Of a stretch of DNA of 64,000 bases, positions 35,656-44,642 are shown in pieces; within the stretch, counting starts at the first letter, position 1; each line of letters begins with the position of its first letter. A model generated the notes under the pieces. That model did no database searches. It worked only from the letters and a program-made list of their open reading frames with translations, and was not told the origin of the DNA. The position numbers and the translations under genes are program-made. This DNA is from Bacteroidales bacterium. Lineage in GTDB: Bacteria > Bacteroidota > Bacteroidia > Bacteroidales > Bacteroidaceae. Where the stretch lies: positions 1 through 64,000 of the forward strand of contig JAATGU010000132.1 in assembly GCA_015654535.1 (NCBI GenBank), written 5' to 3'.

Positions 35656-35674
35656 TCTTAAAATACTATAGAAT

Positions 35675-37222
35675 ATGAATACAAGATTCTTAAAATATAT
35701 CATTCCAGTGTTATCATTAACACTCGCTATGAATTTCACTTCGTGCGTTGGTGATCTTGATGTTTCTCCTATTGATCCTAATCTGAATGTTACGTTTGAT
35801 CAAGATGCCAATTTTGCAAAGATTTATGCGGGACTTGCTATTACCGGAAATCAAGGTCCTGCTGGTCAACCAGATATTGTGGGTACCGATGAAGGTGGTT
35901 CAGGACTAATGCGTATGCTTTTTAACCTCAATGAATTGCCTACAGATGAGGCTATTTGTGCATGGAGTGGCGACGCAGATGTTTATCCGTTGAATTTCTC
36001 TAAAATAGGAGCTTCAAATGGAGTTGTACTTAATATGTTCAATCGTCTTTATACTCAGATTGCTCAATGTAATAACTTCCTCATCCAAACAGGCAGTTTG
36101 ACAGATGAATCTACATTAACTCAGCGCGCTGAGGTTCGGTTTATTCGTGCGTTAGATTATTATTATCTTATTGACCTTTATGGAAATGTACCATTTGTCG
36201 ATGAGATAACAGGGATAGGAACATATCTTCCTCAAAGGATTTTGCGGGCTGATTTATTTAAATACGTTGAATCTGAACTTCTTGCTATAGAGCCTCAGAT
36301 GAAAGCTCCTAAAACAAATCTTTATGGAAGAGCGGATCAGGCCGCCGTATGGATGCTGCTTTCACGATTATATCTTAATGCAGAAGTTTATACCGGTACT
36401 GCCCAATGGGCAAATGCAGCTACTTATGCTGGCAAAGTTATGAATGCAGGATATATTCTTGAACCGAACTATAATGATATGTTTAAAGCTGACAATAATA
36501 CTTCAACCGAAATGATTCTTCCTATCTGTTATGATGGTGTTAATACTCGTTCCTGGAGTGGATTATTCTTTATTGCAAGTTTTATCTCTGGAGATATGAA
36601 TACGGTAGCTAAATTTGGAACGAAAGAAGCTTGGGGAGGAAATCGTGCACGTGCTTCATTAATTAAAAAGTTTGTCTCTGATGGAAATCTTGACAATACA
36701 GAAGATGTTCGTGCTTCGTTTTATATAATAGATCGTACTTTAACAATTACGAAACCTACAGAATTTAAAGAAGGATATTCAGTCACTAAGTTTAAGAATA
36801 TCACTAAAGCCGGTGCTATAGGTAGCGATCCTAATCAACAATTTCCAGATATGGATTTCCCATTGTTTCGTCTGGCTGAGGCAAATCTTACTTTTGCTGA
36901 AGCTACTCTTAGAGCCAATGGTGATAAAAGCGCTGCCTTGGCTGCAATTAATGCTTTGAGAGAGCGGGCTAATGCACCGACGATTTCGTTGAATGATCTT
37001 ACATTAGACTTTATTCTTGATGAAAAATCACGCGAGTTCTATTTTGAAGCTCAACGTCGTACGGATTTAATTCGTTATAAGAAGTTTACTTCTGGTTATA
37101 CATGGGATTGGAAAGGTGGTACAGTTGAGGGCACTTCTATTCCTAGTACTATGTCACTTTACCCTATACCGACAGCCCAACTTACAGCCAATAGTAACTT
37201 GAGACAAAATTCTGGTTATTAA
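35675..37222 (+). CDS. SusD-like outer-membrane lipoprotein (alpha-glucan locus)
   Basis: A 515-residue SusD/RagB-family lipoprotein with a signal peptide and lipidation Cys (LAMNFTSCVGD). Typical blocks are present: AEVRFIRALDYYYLIDLYGNVPF, FPLFRLAEANLTFAEA and the C-terminal LDEKSREFYFEAQRRTDLIRY. It caps the SusC channel and binds the incoming maltodextrin on the cell surface. Confidence 0.95.
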   Translation: MNTRFLKYIIPVLSLTLAMNFTSCVGDLDVSPIDPNLNVTFDQDANFAKIYAGLAITGNQGPAGQPDIVGTDEGGSGLMRMLFNLNELPTDEAICAWSGDADVYPLNFSKIGASNGVVLNMFNRLYTQIAQCNNFLIQTGSLTDESTLTQRAEVRFIRALDYYYLIDLYGNVPFVDEITGIGTYLPQRILRADLFKYVESELLAIEPQMKAPKTNLYGRADQAAVWMLLSRLYLNAEVYTGTAQWANAATYAGKVMNAGYILEPNYNDMFKADNNTSTEMILPICYDGVNTRSWSGLFFIASFISGDMNTVAKFGTKEAWGGNRARASLIKKFVSDGNLDNTEDVRASFYIIDRTLTITKPTEFKEGYSVTKFKNITKAGAIGSDPNQQFPDMDFPLFRLAEANLTFAEATLRANGDKSAALAAINALRERANAPTISLNDLTLDFILDEKSREFYFEAQRRTDLIRYKKFTSGYTWDWKGGTVEGTSIPSTMSLYPIPTAQLTANSNLRQNSGY

Positions 37223-37253
37223 TTTAGTGAAAAACATCTAAAAGAAAATTAGT

Positions 37254-38363
37254 ATGAAAAAATTTAATATATTATTGTTCTCTGTGGTTGGTCTGTTAGC
37301 ATTTTCTGCTTGTACAGACAATCAGGATCCTGTTATAAACTCGTTGAAAGACAGTGATAATAATGCAATCTCATTTGTTCTGAATGCTCCAAGTAACAGT
37401 TCATATACGCTGATTGCTGATAATGCCAATAGCATTATTGATATTTTTACTTGTGAACAGCCCAATTATGGATTTTCTGCTGCTGTAACTTATACAGTTC
37501 AGGTTTGTAAGGGAAATAATGAGTTTGTAGATTTAAAGGAACTTGCTACCAAAGTTTCAGGCGAAAGGATTCCAATTAAAACATTTGAACTGAATGATGC
37601 GATGAACGCATTGGGAATGGCGAATTCTACGCAGGCTTATGATGTGGATTTTCGTCTTAAAGCCCTTATAAATGATTCTGTTCAATCTCTTTATTCCAAT
37701 ACAGTAAGTATGACAGTTACCCCGTATAGTGGTGCGCGTACTAAAGTATACTTTGTAGGTAGCATTTTCAATAATGGATGGAATAACAATGATTTAACAA
37801 TGCGCCTTTTTGCAGATGATGATTTGAATGACATGCTCTATACCTATACTGGTTATGTTCCCGCTAATAGTGAATTTAAATTGATCCAAAATCCAGGCAG
37901 TTATGACGTTCAATGGGGATATGCGAGTGATGGAGTGTTAACTGGCACTGGCAATCCAGGTAATATTGGGGGCTTTACTACTAGTGGTTATTATACTATG
38001 AATTTTGATCTTGATAAAAATACTTATTCTGTGGTTGCTTATACTGGAGCGTTAACTGAGTATAACCAAATCTCATTGATCGGTGATTTTAATTCATGGG
38101 GGGCGGATTTAGACCTTACCCAGGCAACTTATGATAAACATATTTGGATTAATAGTAGTGCAGTTATTCCTTCTGATGGGAAATTGAAACTTCGCGTTAA
38201 CCATGATTGGGCAACTAGTTTTGGAGGAAGTAATAGTTTGTGGGAAGCTAAACAAGGAGAGTTTGCTAAGTTTGATGGCGGTGATAATGTGAAGGTAAAA
38301 GCTGGAACTTACTTTGTGAAGTTCAATGATATAACCAAACATATTATTATGATTGCTCAATAA
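37254..38363 (+). CDS. SusE/SusF-like starch-binding lipoprotein
   Basis: A 369-residue surface lipoprotein (signal peptide with FSACTD lipidation site). An N-terminal SusE-type beta-sandwich is followed by two related starch-binding-like modules (VYFVGSIFNNGWNNND and ISLIGDFNSWGAD). It resembles SusE/SusF, which hold starch at the surface and do not cleave it. It is the last gene before a strong terminator hairpin that separates it from the amylase gene. Confidence 0.85.
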   Translation: MKKFNILLFSVVGLLAFSACTDNQDPVINSLKDSDNNAISFVLNAPSNSSYTLIADNANSIIDIFTCEQPNYGFSAAVTYTVQVCKGNNEFVDLKELATKVSGERIPIKTFELNDAMNALGMANSTQAYDVDFRLKALINDSVQSLYSNTVSMTVTPYSGARTKVYFVGSIFNNGWNNNDLTMRLFADDDLNDMLYTYTGYVPANSEFKLIQNPGSYDVQWGYASDGVLTGTGNPGNIGGFTTSGYYTMNFDLDKNTYSVVAYTGALTEYNQISLIGDFNSWGADLDLTQATYDKHIWINSSAVIPSDGKLKLRVNHDWATSFGGSNSLWEAKQGEFAKFDGGDNVKVKAGTYFVKFNDITKHIIMIAQ

Positions 38364-38381
38364 TAGAACTATGAAATGTTG

Positions 38382-38418
38382 GCAAAGCGAAGTTATTACT
38401 ACTTCGCTTTGCTTTTTT
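38382..38418 (+). terminator. Intrinsic terminator/attenuator between SusE-like and GH13 genes
   Basis: A perfect 11-bp stem (GCAAAGCGAAG with CTTCGCTTTGC), a 9-base loop and six T's immediately after form a textbook rho-independent terminator. It lies 19 bases after the SusE-like stop and 12 bases before the ATG of the amylase gene. No separate -7 element is visible for the amylase, so readthrough must supply it and the hairpin would lower its expression. Confidence 0.85.
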
Positions 38419-38430
38419 AAATCGACACGT

Positions 38431-41202
38431 ATGAAAAAAATATTATCTATTGTTCTCTTTCTTTTCTGCCAATTATTTATTTTTGGGCAGGTTGTTACTA
38501 CAGTACCTCAATTTCCGGTTGAGAGTAAATCTGTAGTAGTTACTTTCGATGCGACAAAAGGTAGCGCTGGATTACAAAACTATACTGGCGATGTATATGC
38601 ACATACAGGAGTTGTTACGGATCAAAGTAATGGAAATTGGACCTATGTAAAAGCCGATTGGAGCACAAATCTTCCTGAATGTAAAATGAATTCTTTAGGC
38701 AATAATAAGTATTCACTGACTATTGCTGATATTCGTTCATTCTACGGTGTTCCTGCTAATGAAAAAATATTGAAACTTGCTTTTGTCTTTAGAGGATCCA
38801 CAGGTAGTCCGGAAGGAAAAGGAGATGGAGGAACAGACATCTTTTGCCCTGTTTATGAATTGGGATTGCATGTCGCATTTACTACTCCTGCAAATGATTT
38901 GTTGATTACAGCACCTCAGACAATTACTTTCAATGCTGCGTCGTCTGATGCTTCTAATCTTAATCTGTATATTAATAATTCATTGGTAAGTTCTGTAAGC
39001 AATGCTACCAGCATATCCTTTTCCTCTAATTTTACTTCTCCTGGAAATTATGCAGTAAAAGCCGAAGCTATTTTGGGAACTGAAACGGTAACCGCTTCCC
39101 GATTGATTACCTATAAAGGAGCAGTTACTTATAAGGCTATTCCAGATGGGATGCAATATGGTATTAATTATGCAGCTGATGGCAAAAGTGCTACTTTAGT
39201 GTTCTATACTCCTGTGAGAAAAAGTTACGACTCAGATAAAGTTACAGATGTCTATCTGATAGGGGATTTTAATAATTGGACCCCAATGTCAGACTATATG
39301 ATGTATCGTAGTACCTCTTCGTCTGGTTATAATGATGCGTGGTGGATGACCATACAGAATCTTATACCAGGAAAAGAATATGGTTTTCAATATTTAGTCT
39401 CTTATGTAGATGGTTCATCTAAAAGGATAGCAGATCCTTATTGTCAAAAGGTACAAGACCCATGGAATGATAAGTGGATTAATCAGTATAGTGAAATTTA
39501 TCCTGACTTGGCAGCTTATCCGGAAGAGAAAACGAGTGATATTGTGTCTGTTTTGCAACCGGGAAAAGCTTCATACACTTGGCAGATAACTAATTTTACG
39601 ACTCCGAATAAAAATAACGTTGTTGCATACGAAATGCTTTTGCGAGATTTCACGGATGGAAAATCGCTTAAGGCTGCTCTTGATAAATTAGATTATTTAA
39701 AAACGCTTGGAGTAAATGCAGTTGAACTGATGCCTATTACCGAATTTGATGGAAATAGTAGCTGGGGATATAATCCAAGTTTTTATTTTGCTCCTGATAA
39801 GGCTTATGGTACGGAAGCTGATTATAAACTGTTTATTGATGAGTGCCATAAAAGAGGAATGGCAGTTATTTTGGATATGGTCCTTAATCATGCGACCGGC
39901 AATAATCCGATGGCCAAACTTTATTGGAATAGCACAGCAAGTAAAACCTCAGCGGCTAATCCTTGGTTTAATGTGGATGCTCCGCATCCCTACAGTGTGT
40001 TTTGTGATTTTAAGCATGGATACATTGGAACTAAAGATTATTTTAAGCGGGTAATGAAATATTGGATTGAAGAATTTCATGTGGATGGATACCGTCTTGA
40101 CTTATCAAAAGGATTGACCGACAATGCTTCTACTGAAGCAACGGCTGCTAATTATGATCAGACTCGTATTGATAATATTACTGATTATTATAATGCAGCT
40201 AAAGAAGTAAAGCCGGATGTTTTATTTATTCTGGAACATTTTTGTGTGGATACAGAAGAGAAAGCGCTTTCTGATAAAGGAATGATTTTATGGAATAAGA
40301 TGAATGATGCCGGAAAGTTAATAGCCAAAGGCACTAATGCTGATTTAAGTTCAATGAATGTATCTACCCGTACACAGATCGCTTATCTGGAAAGTCATGA
40401 TGAAGAGAGACTTGGATACGAAGCAATGACTAACGGTGCCTCAAAAAATGATCTTGCTACTTCAATGAAGCAATTATCTTCAGAAGCTGCGCTTTTCTTT
40501 GCTGTACCGGGATCAAAGATGATTTGGCAGTTTGGAGAATTAGGATATGATTATTCCATCAATGAGGGAGGAGACAGAACGGCAGCTAAACCTGTTAAAT
40601 GGGATTATCTGGATATACCAGAACGACTAAATTTATATAAAACTTATAGTAGGGTGCTTAATTTGAGATTACAATATCCAAATGCATTTAGTCAGGGAAC
40701 CGTAACTCGAAGTTTAGCTTTGAGCGACTGGAATAATGGAAAAAGTGTAGTAATCTCGCATAATGATTTGAGTGTGGTGGCAGTTTCTAACCTACAGGAT
40801 ATAGCTATAAGTTCAACAGTTACTTTTCCCAAAACAGGCATTTGGTATGATTTGATGACCGGAGATCAGCTCAATGTTACCTCTGCGACAAGGACTATTC
40901 CTATTCCTGCGCATGGATTTTTATTTTATATTGACCATCAGACAACATTTCCTTCGGTTGGAATTGAAAATATTGAGAATTATGTTGGTGCAACTGCGTA
41001 TTATGATGCTTCAACTTCTCAAATAAAAATACTTGCAGACAAGGAATTGGGCAATATAAAAGTCTATTCAGTCAATGGAATGTTAATGGAGAGTGTTAAT
41101 AATAAAATTACTGTTGAGGCTTCTACTTTGCCTTTAGGTTGTTACATTATCCATGTTTTATTTAGAGATGGAACTTCTCAAAATTTTAAAATCATGAAGT
41201 AA
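38431..41202 (+). CDS. Large extracellular GH13 alpha-amylase with C-terminal sorting-like domain
   Basis: A 923-residue secreted enzyme. Signal peptide MKKILSIVLFLFCQLFIFG; two N-terminal beta modules; a CBM48-like module (VTDVYLIGDFNNWTPM); then a GH13 barrel with nucleophile Asp557 (GYRLDLSKG), acid/base Glu602 (FILEHF) and transition-state Asp657 (ESHDEER). The last ~75 residues (IKVYSVNGMLMESV ... GCYIIHVLFRDGTS) look like the type A sorting domain of the type IX secretion system. No lipobox is present, unlike SusG. It should cut alpha-1,4-glucans outside the cell to feed the SusC/D pair. The start at 38431 carries the signal peptide; upstream in-frame ATGs lie within or before the terminator. 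Confidence 0.9.
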   Translation: MKKILSIVLFLFCQLFIFGQVVTTVPQFPVESKSVVVTFDATKGSAGLQNYTGDVYAHTGVVTDQSNGNWTYVKADWSTNLPECKMNSLGNNKYSLTIADIRSFYGVPANEKILKLAFVFRGSTGSPEGKGDGGTDIFCPVYELGLHVAFTTPANDLLITAPQTITFNAASSDASNLNLYINNSLVSSVSNATSISFSSNFTSPGNYAVKAEAILGTETVTASRLITYKGAVTYKAIPDGMQYGINYAADGKSATLVFYTPVRKSYDSDKVTDVYLIGDFNNWTPMSDYMMYRSTSSSGYNDAWWMTIQNLIPGKEYGFQYLVSYVDGSSKRIADPYCQKVQDPWNDKWINQYSEIYPDLAAYPEEKTSDIVSVLQPGKASYTWQITNFTTPNKNNVVAYEMLLRDFTDGKSLKAALDKLDYLKTLGVNAVELMPITEFDGNSSWGYNPSFYFAPDKAYGTEADYKLFIDECHKRGMAVILDMVLNHATGNNPMAKLYWNSTASKTSAANPWFNVDAPHPYSVFCDFKHGYIGTKDYFKRVMKYWIEEFHVDGYRLDLSKGLTDNASTEATAANYDQTRIDNITDYYNAAKEVKPDVLFILEHFCVDTEEKALSDKGMILWNKMNDAGKLIAKGTNADLSSMNVSTRTQIAYLESHDEERLGYEAMTNGASKNDLATSMKQLSSEAALFFAVPGSKMIWQFGELGYDYSINEGGDRTAAKPVKWDYLDIPERLNLYKTYSRVLNLRLQYPNAFSQGTVTRSLALSDWNNGKSVVISHNDLSVVAVSNLQDIAISSTVTFPKTGIWYDLMTGDQLNVTSATRTIPIPAHGFLFYIDHQTTFPSVGIENIENYVGATAYYDASTSQIKILADKELGNIKVYSVNGMLMESVNNKITVEASTLPLGCYIIHVLFRDGTSQNFKIMK

Positions 41203-41220
41203 CTCACTTAACTTACTTGA

Positions 41221-41274
41221 AATAGCAATGTGCCAATATAGTCTTTAATGAGATTATTTTGGCACATTGCTATT
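41221..41274 (+). terminator. Terminator-like hairpin after the GH13 gene
   Basis: Perfect 16-base arms (AATAGCAATGTGCCAA at 41221-41236 and its complement at 41259-41274) enclose a 22-base loop. The following T-run is weak. It separates the alpha-glucan locus from the haem-precursor operon. Confidence 0.55.
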
Positions 41275-41342
41275 TGTATTATACAAATTTTAACATCAAG
41301 AATCCTTATTAATGAGGATTGCATGATTCCCAATAAAAATAG

Positions 41343-41350
41343 TACCTTTG
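41343..41350 (+). promoter_or_regulatory. -7 element (TACCTTTG) for the receptor-MFS-hemN-hemG operon
   Basis: An exact TAnnTTTG. It overlaps the first ATG of the open frame (41348), so translation must start further down, at 41375. I found no obvious Fur-like dyad nearby. Confidence 0.6.
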
Positions 41351-41374
41351 CCAAAAATTAATTTTAGAGTTAAA

Positions 41375-43435
41375 ATGCTTAAGTCAACTATTTTAGTATC
41401 TCTCTTAGCCCTTTGCCAGAATATACAATCGAACCCTATTGAGAATGATACGCTTAGTCAGCATCATGTGGTTTTAGACGAAGTGGTGGTGACTTCTTAT
41501 AAAGAGAAAAAAAATATCCGTGAGATTCCTGCTTCTGTTTCCTCTCTTTCCTTGAGTGAGATTCGAAATAAAAATATTATTGGATTGAAAGATTTAAGTG
41601 CTTACATTCCCAATCTATTTTTTCCAGACTATGGTTCCAAGTTGACATCCCCTATTTACATTCGTGGCGTTGGCTCTAAAATTAATTCCCCTTCTGTGGG
41701 GTTGTATATGGATGGAATTCCTTTTTTTGATAAATCCGTGTTTGATCTGGATATCAACGAAGTGGAAAGAATAGAAGTGCTTCGCGGACCGCAAGGTACT
41801 CTTTATGGGCGCAATACTATGGGGGGAATTATCAATGTGTATACTAAGAATCCATTAATATATCATGGTGCCACTTTGAGTGTAACGGCTGCTAACTATG
41901 GGCAGACAGCATTTTCGGGATCTTATTATGGAAAAGCGAGTGATTCGTTTGGTTATTCTCTTTCTGGAAATTATAAACATTCCGATGGCTTTTTTAAGAA
42001 TGAATATACGGGTAGCGCAGTTGATAATTTAAATGCAGCTTCAGGTAAGTTAAAATTATACTGGAAAGCAAGTCAGCGATTTAATGCAAATTTACTTGTT
42101 AACTATGAATATTCGGATCAGGGTGGTTATCCGTATGCGCTTATGGATATGACAACCGGAAAGATTGGTAATGTGGACTATAATAATTATAGTTCTTATC
42201 GGCATGGAATACTTACCAGTGGATTGACGATGAACTATTCCTTTGAGTACTTTTTACTAAAATCAGTAACAAGCTATCAATATTTTGATGATAGGCAGGC
42301 TATTGATCAGGACTTTAGTCCTAAACCTACCTTCTTTGTAACTCAGAAGCAGCGCCAACACATGGTATCTGAAGAAGTGGAAATGAAATCTTTTGGGAAT
42401 GAACGTTATGCATGGCTCAATGGTGTTTTTGCTTTTCATCAGGGCACTACTAACGCAGTGGACAATAGTCCATCCCTGAAAGATTATGATTCTCCTACCA
42501 GTGGACTTGCCTTCTATCATCAGTCCAGTTATAAAGACTTGTTTTTTGAAGGATTATCTGCCTCTGCCGGTCTGCGCCTTGATTATGAAAAGGCCAGCCA
42601 AAAATATATTTCAATGAAGATTGTCTCAGGAGAGGCGCAAACGTTGCAGACGCTTAATACGGATCTTGAATTTTCCCAACTTACTCCAAAAGTATCTTTG
42701 CAATATCAGATTACTCCCCGTAACATGACTTATGCAACTGTGACGAGAGGCTATAAAACAGGAGGATTCAATGTCTCTTTTGATACAGAGAAGGAGCAGA
42801 CTTTTGATCCTGAATATAGTTGGAATTACGAAGTGGGAGGGAAGTTCTCTTGCTTTGCCGATCGGTTGAAGGGCGATTTTTCTCTATTCTATATTGACTG
42901 GAGGCATCAGCAAATTTCTCAAATACCGCCTATTAGTAATGTCGGTACCATGTTAGTAAATGCCGGGAAGTCTTACAGTAAGGGAGTGGAGCTGGCTATG
43001 CAGGGACATATATGCAAAGGTTTGGACTTGCAAATGAGTTATGGTTACACAGAAGCTAAATTCCGTTCTTATCAGTCTGGCTCAGCCGATTATTCAGGAA
43101 ATTATATTCCTTATGTTCCCCGAGAAACGGTGATGTTGGGTGGTGATTATAATTTGAATCTTCGTTCCAGATACATCGATAGACTTGTTTTTTCTACTCA
43201 ATATATTGGTACGGGAAAACTTTATTGGAACGAAAAAAATATAGTCAGTCAACCTTATTATGGTATTCTTAATGGGAAAGTATCTGCTCATAAAGGAAAC
43301 TTAACCGTGGACTTGTGGATAAAGAATGCCACCTCGCAGGATTATGTGGCTTATTATTTTGAAATGGGAAACTCTTTTGCACAAAAAGGGAAACCGACGA
43401 CTTTTGGAACCACCATTTCATTCACGATCAAATAA
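41375..43435 (+). CDS. TonB-dependent outer-membrane receptor (haem-precursor operon)
   Basis: A 686-residue TonB-dependent receptor of the classical, non-SusC type. Signal peptide MLKSTILVSLLALCQNIQS; TonB box DEVVVTS; plug with SPIYIRGVGSK, VERIEVLRGPQGTLYGRNTMGG; barrel with VTRGYKTGGFN and a C-terminal TFGTTISFTIK. It lacks the N-terminal carboxypeptidase-like extension of SusC. I do not see the FRAP/NPNL histidine block of HmuR/HemR haem receptors. The first gene of a unit that continues with a permease, hemN and hemG, it is predicted to import a porphyrin-like substrate or siderophore; the ligand is not known. Confidence 0.9.
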   Translation: MLKSTILVSLLALCQNIQSNPIENDTLSQHHVVLDEVVVTSYKEKKNIREIPASVSSLSLSEIRNKNIIGLKDLSAYIPNLFFPDYGSKLTSPIYIRGVGSKINSPSVGLYMDGIPFFDKSVFDLDINEVERIEVLRGPQGTLYGRNTMGGIINVYTKNPLIYHGATLSVTAANYGQTAFSGSYYGKASDSFGYSLSGNYKHSDGFFKNEYTGSAVDNLNAASGKLKLYWKASQRFNANLLVNYEYSDQGGYPYALMDMTTGKIGNVDYNNYSSYRHGILTSGLTMNYSFEYFLLKSVTSYQYFDDRQAIDQDFSPKPTFFVTQKQRQHMVSEEVEMKSFGNERYAWLNGVFAFHQGTTNAVDNSPSLKDYDSPTSGLAFYHQSSYKDLFFEGLSASAGLRLDYEKASQKYISMKIVSGEAQTLQTLNTDLEFSQLTPKVSLQYQITPRNMTYATVTRGYKTGGFNVSFDTEKEQTFDPEYSWNYEVGGKFSCFADRLKGDFSLFYIDWRHQQISQIPPISNVGTMLVNAGKSYSKGVELAMQGHICKGLDLQMSYGYTEAKFRSYQSGSADYSGNYIPYVPRETVMLGGDYNLNLRSRYIDRLVFSTQYIGTGKLYWNEKNIVSQPYYGILNGKVSAHKGNLTVDLWIKNATSQDYVAYYFEMGNSFAQKGKPTTFGTTISFTIK

Positions 43436-43442
43436 TAAAATA

Positions 43443-44642
43443 ATGAAAACAAGCCATCCAAATAAACTTTTGACTTTTTTCTCGCTTTACATAGCCCAGT
43501 CTGTACCCATGAGCCTGTTCAGTACCTTACTACCTGTACTTATGCGGCAGGATAATTTTTCATTGAGTGCCATTGGCTTGCTCCAATTAATCAAACTTCC
43601 GTGGATTGTGAAGTTTCTCTGGGCGCCGGTGGTAGACAAGCGTACTTCGGAATTGAACACTTATAAAAGATGGATTTTTTCATCCGAAACGGTTTATGCG
43701 GTTTTGATTTTACTGGTAGCCTTTCTTGATTTGAAAACAAGCTTTTATACCATCTTGATGTTGGTTATCTTATCTTTTATTGCTTCGGCAACCCAGGATA
43801 TTGCTACCGATGCACTTACCGCTCTTTCTTTTAACCGTAAGGAAAGAAGTTTGGGTAACAGTATGCAAAGCATGGGCAGTTTTGCCGGATCGTTAGTTGG
43901 TGGAGGATTATTGTTATTGCTCTATAAACACACCGGATGGACTACTTTACTAGTTTGTGTTTCTTTGTTTGTGATGCTGGCATTGGTCCCTCTTTTATTT
44001 TATAAAGATAAGGATTTCACCTCTAAGCAAGGTCGTACGCCTATTGGCATGAAAGATATTCTTTTTTTCTTTCAGCAAAAAAGAATCAGTCGCCAACTAA
44101 TTTTCCTGATTCTGTTTTATTCCGGTATAATTGGCACACTGGCAATGGTGAAACCTTATTTGGTGGATTTAGGATATAAAACGAGTGAAATAGGATTTAT
44201 GTTTGGTGTATTTGGTTCATTGTCCGGTTGTCTTTGTTCTTGTGCGGGCGGCTATGTGATCCGTTCTTTGGGACGGTATTATTCCCGTATTCTTTTTGCC
44301 TGCATCATTTTGGCAACCACACTCTTGTTCTATTTTCTGTCTCTTTCCACTCCCGGAAGCGTACTGCTATATGTAGCCATCTTCTGTTTGTGGGGAAGTT
44401 ATGGACTCTCTTCCGTGTTAGTTTACACGATTGCCATGGATTATGTGAGAGAAGGGAGGGAAGGAACGGACTTCACTTTGCAAACGGTGATTACCCACTT
44501 AAGCAGTATGATTATTGCCGTAAGCAGTGGTAAACTTGCTGATTGTCTGGGTTACAGTGGACTGTTCCTTGCGGAGGTCGGCTTGGCTGTATTGTCATTA
44601 GTTTATATTCTCACTTGTTTTAAAAAAACTGTCTCGTCATGA
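43443..44642 (+). CDS. MFS permease, AmpG/RhtX-like
   Basis: A 399-residue, 12-helix major facilitator protein. LPWIVKFLWAPVVDK and ATQDIATDALTALSF are characteristic of the AmpG/RhtX-FptX branch, which moves muropeptides or ferri-siderophores inward. It starts 7 bases after the receptor stop and overlaps hemN by four bases (ATGA), so it is probably translationally coupled to haem synthesis. Import of a tetrapyrrole or iron chelate is the contextual prediction. A longer frame from 43326 lies inside the receptor gene and is rejected. Confidence 0.85.
   Translation: MKTSHPNKLLTFFSLYIAQSVPMSLFSTLLPVLMRQDNFSLSAIGLLQLIKLPWIVKFLWAPVVDKRTSELNTYKRWIFSSETVYAVLILLVAFLDLKTSFYTILMLVILSFIASATQDIATDALTALSFNRKERSLGNSMQSMGSFAGSLVGGGLLLLLYKHTGWTTLLVCVSLFVMLALVPLLFYKDKDFTSKQGRTPIGMKDILFFFQQKRISRQLIFLILFYSGIIGTLAMVKPYLVDLGYKTSEIGFMFGVFGSLSGCLCSCAGGYVIRSLGRYYSRILFACIILATTLLFYFLSLSTPGSVLLYVAIFCLWGSYGLSSVLVYTIAMDYVREGREGTDFTLQTVITHLSSMIIAVSSGKLADCLGYSGLFLAEVGLAVLSLVYILTCFKKTVSS

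Noticed and set aside
41375..43435. Calling the receptor a haem receptor (HmuR/HemR)
   Set aside because: The FRAP/NPNL histidine signature is not visible; only the gene context points to tetrapyrroles.
43326..43442. An N-terminal extension of the MFS permease
   Set aside because: It overlaps the 3' end of the receptor gene in another frame; the ATG at 43443 gives a normal permease N-terminus.
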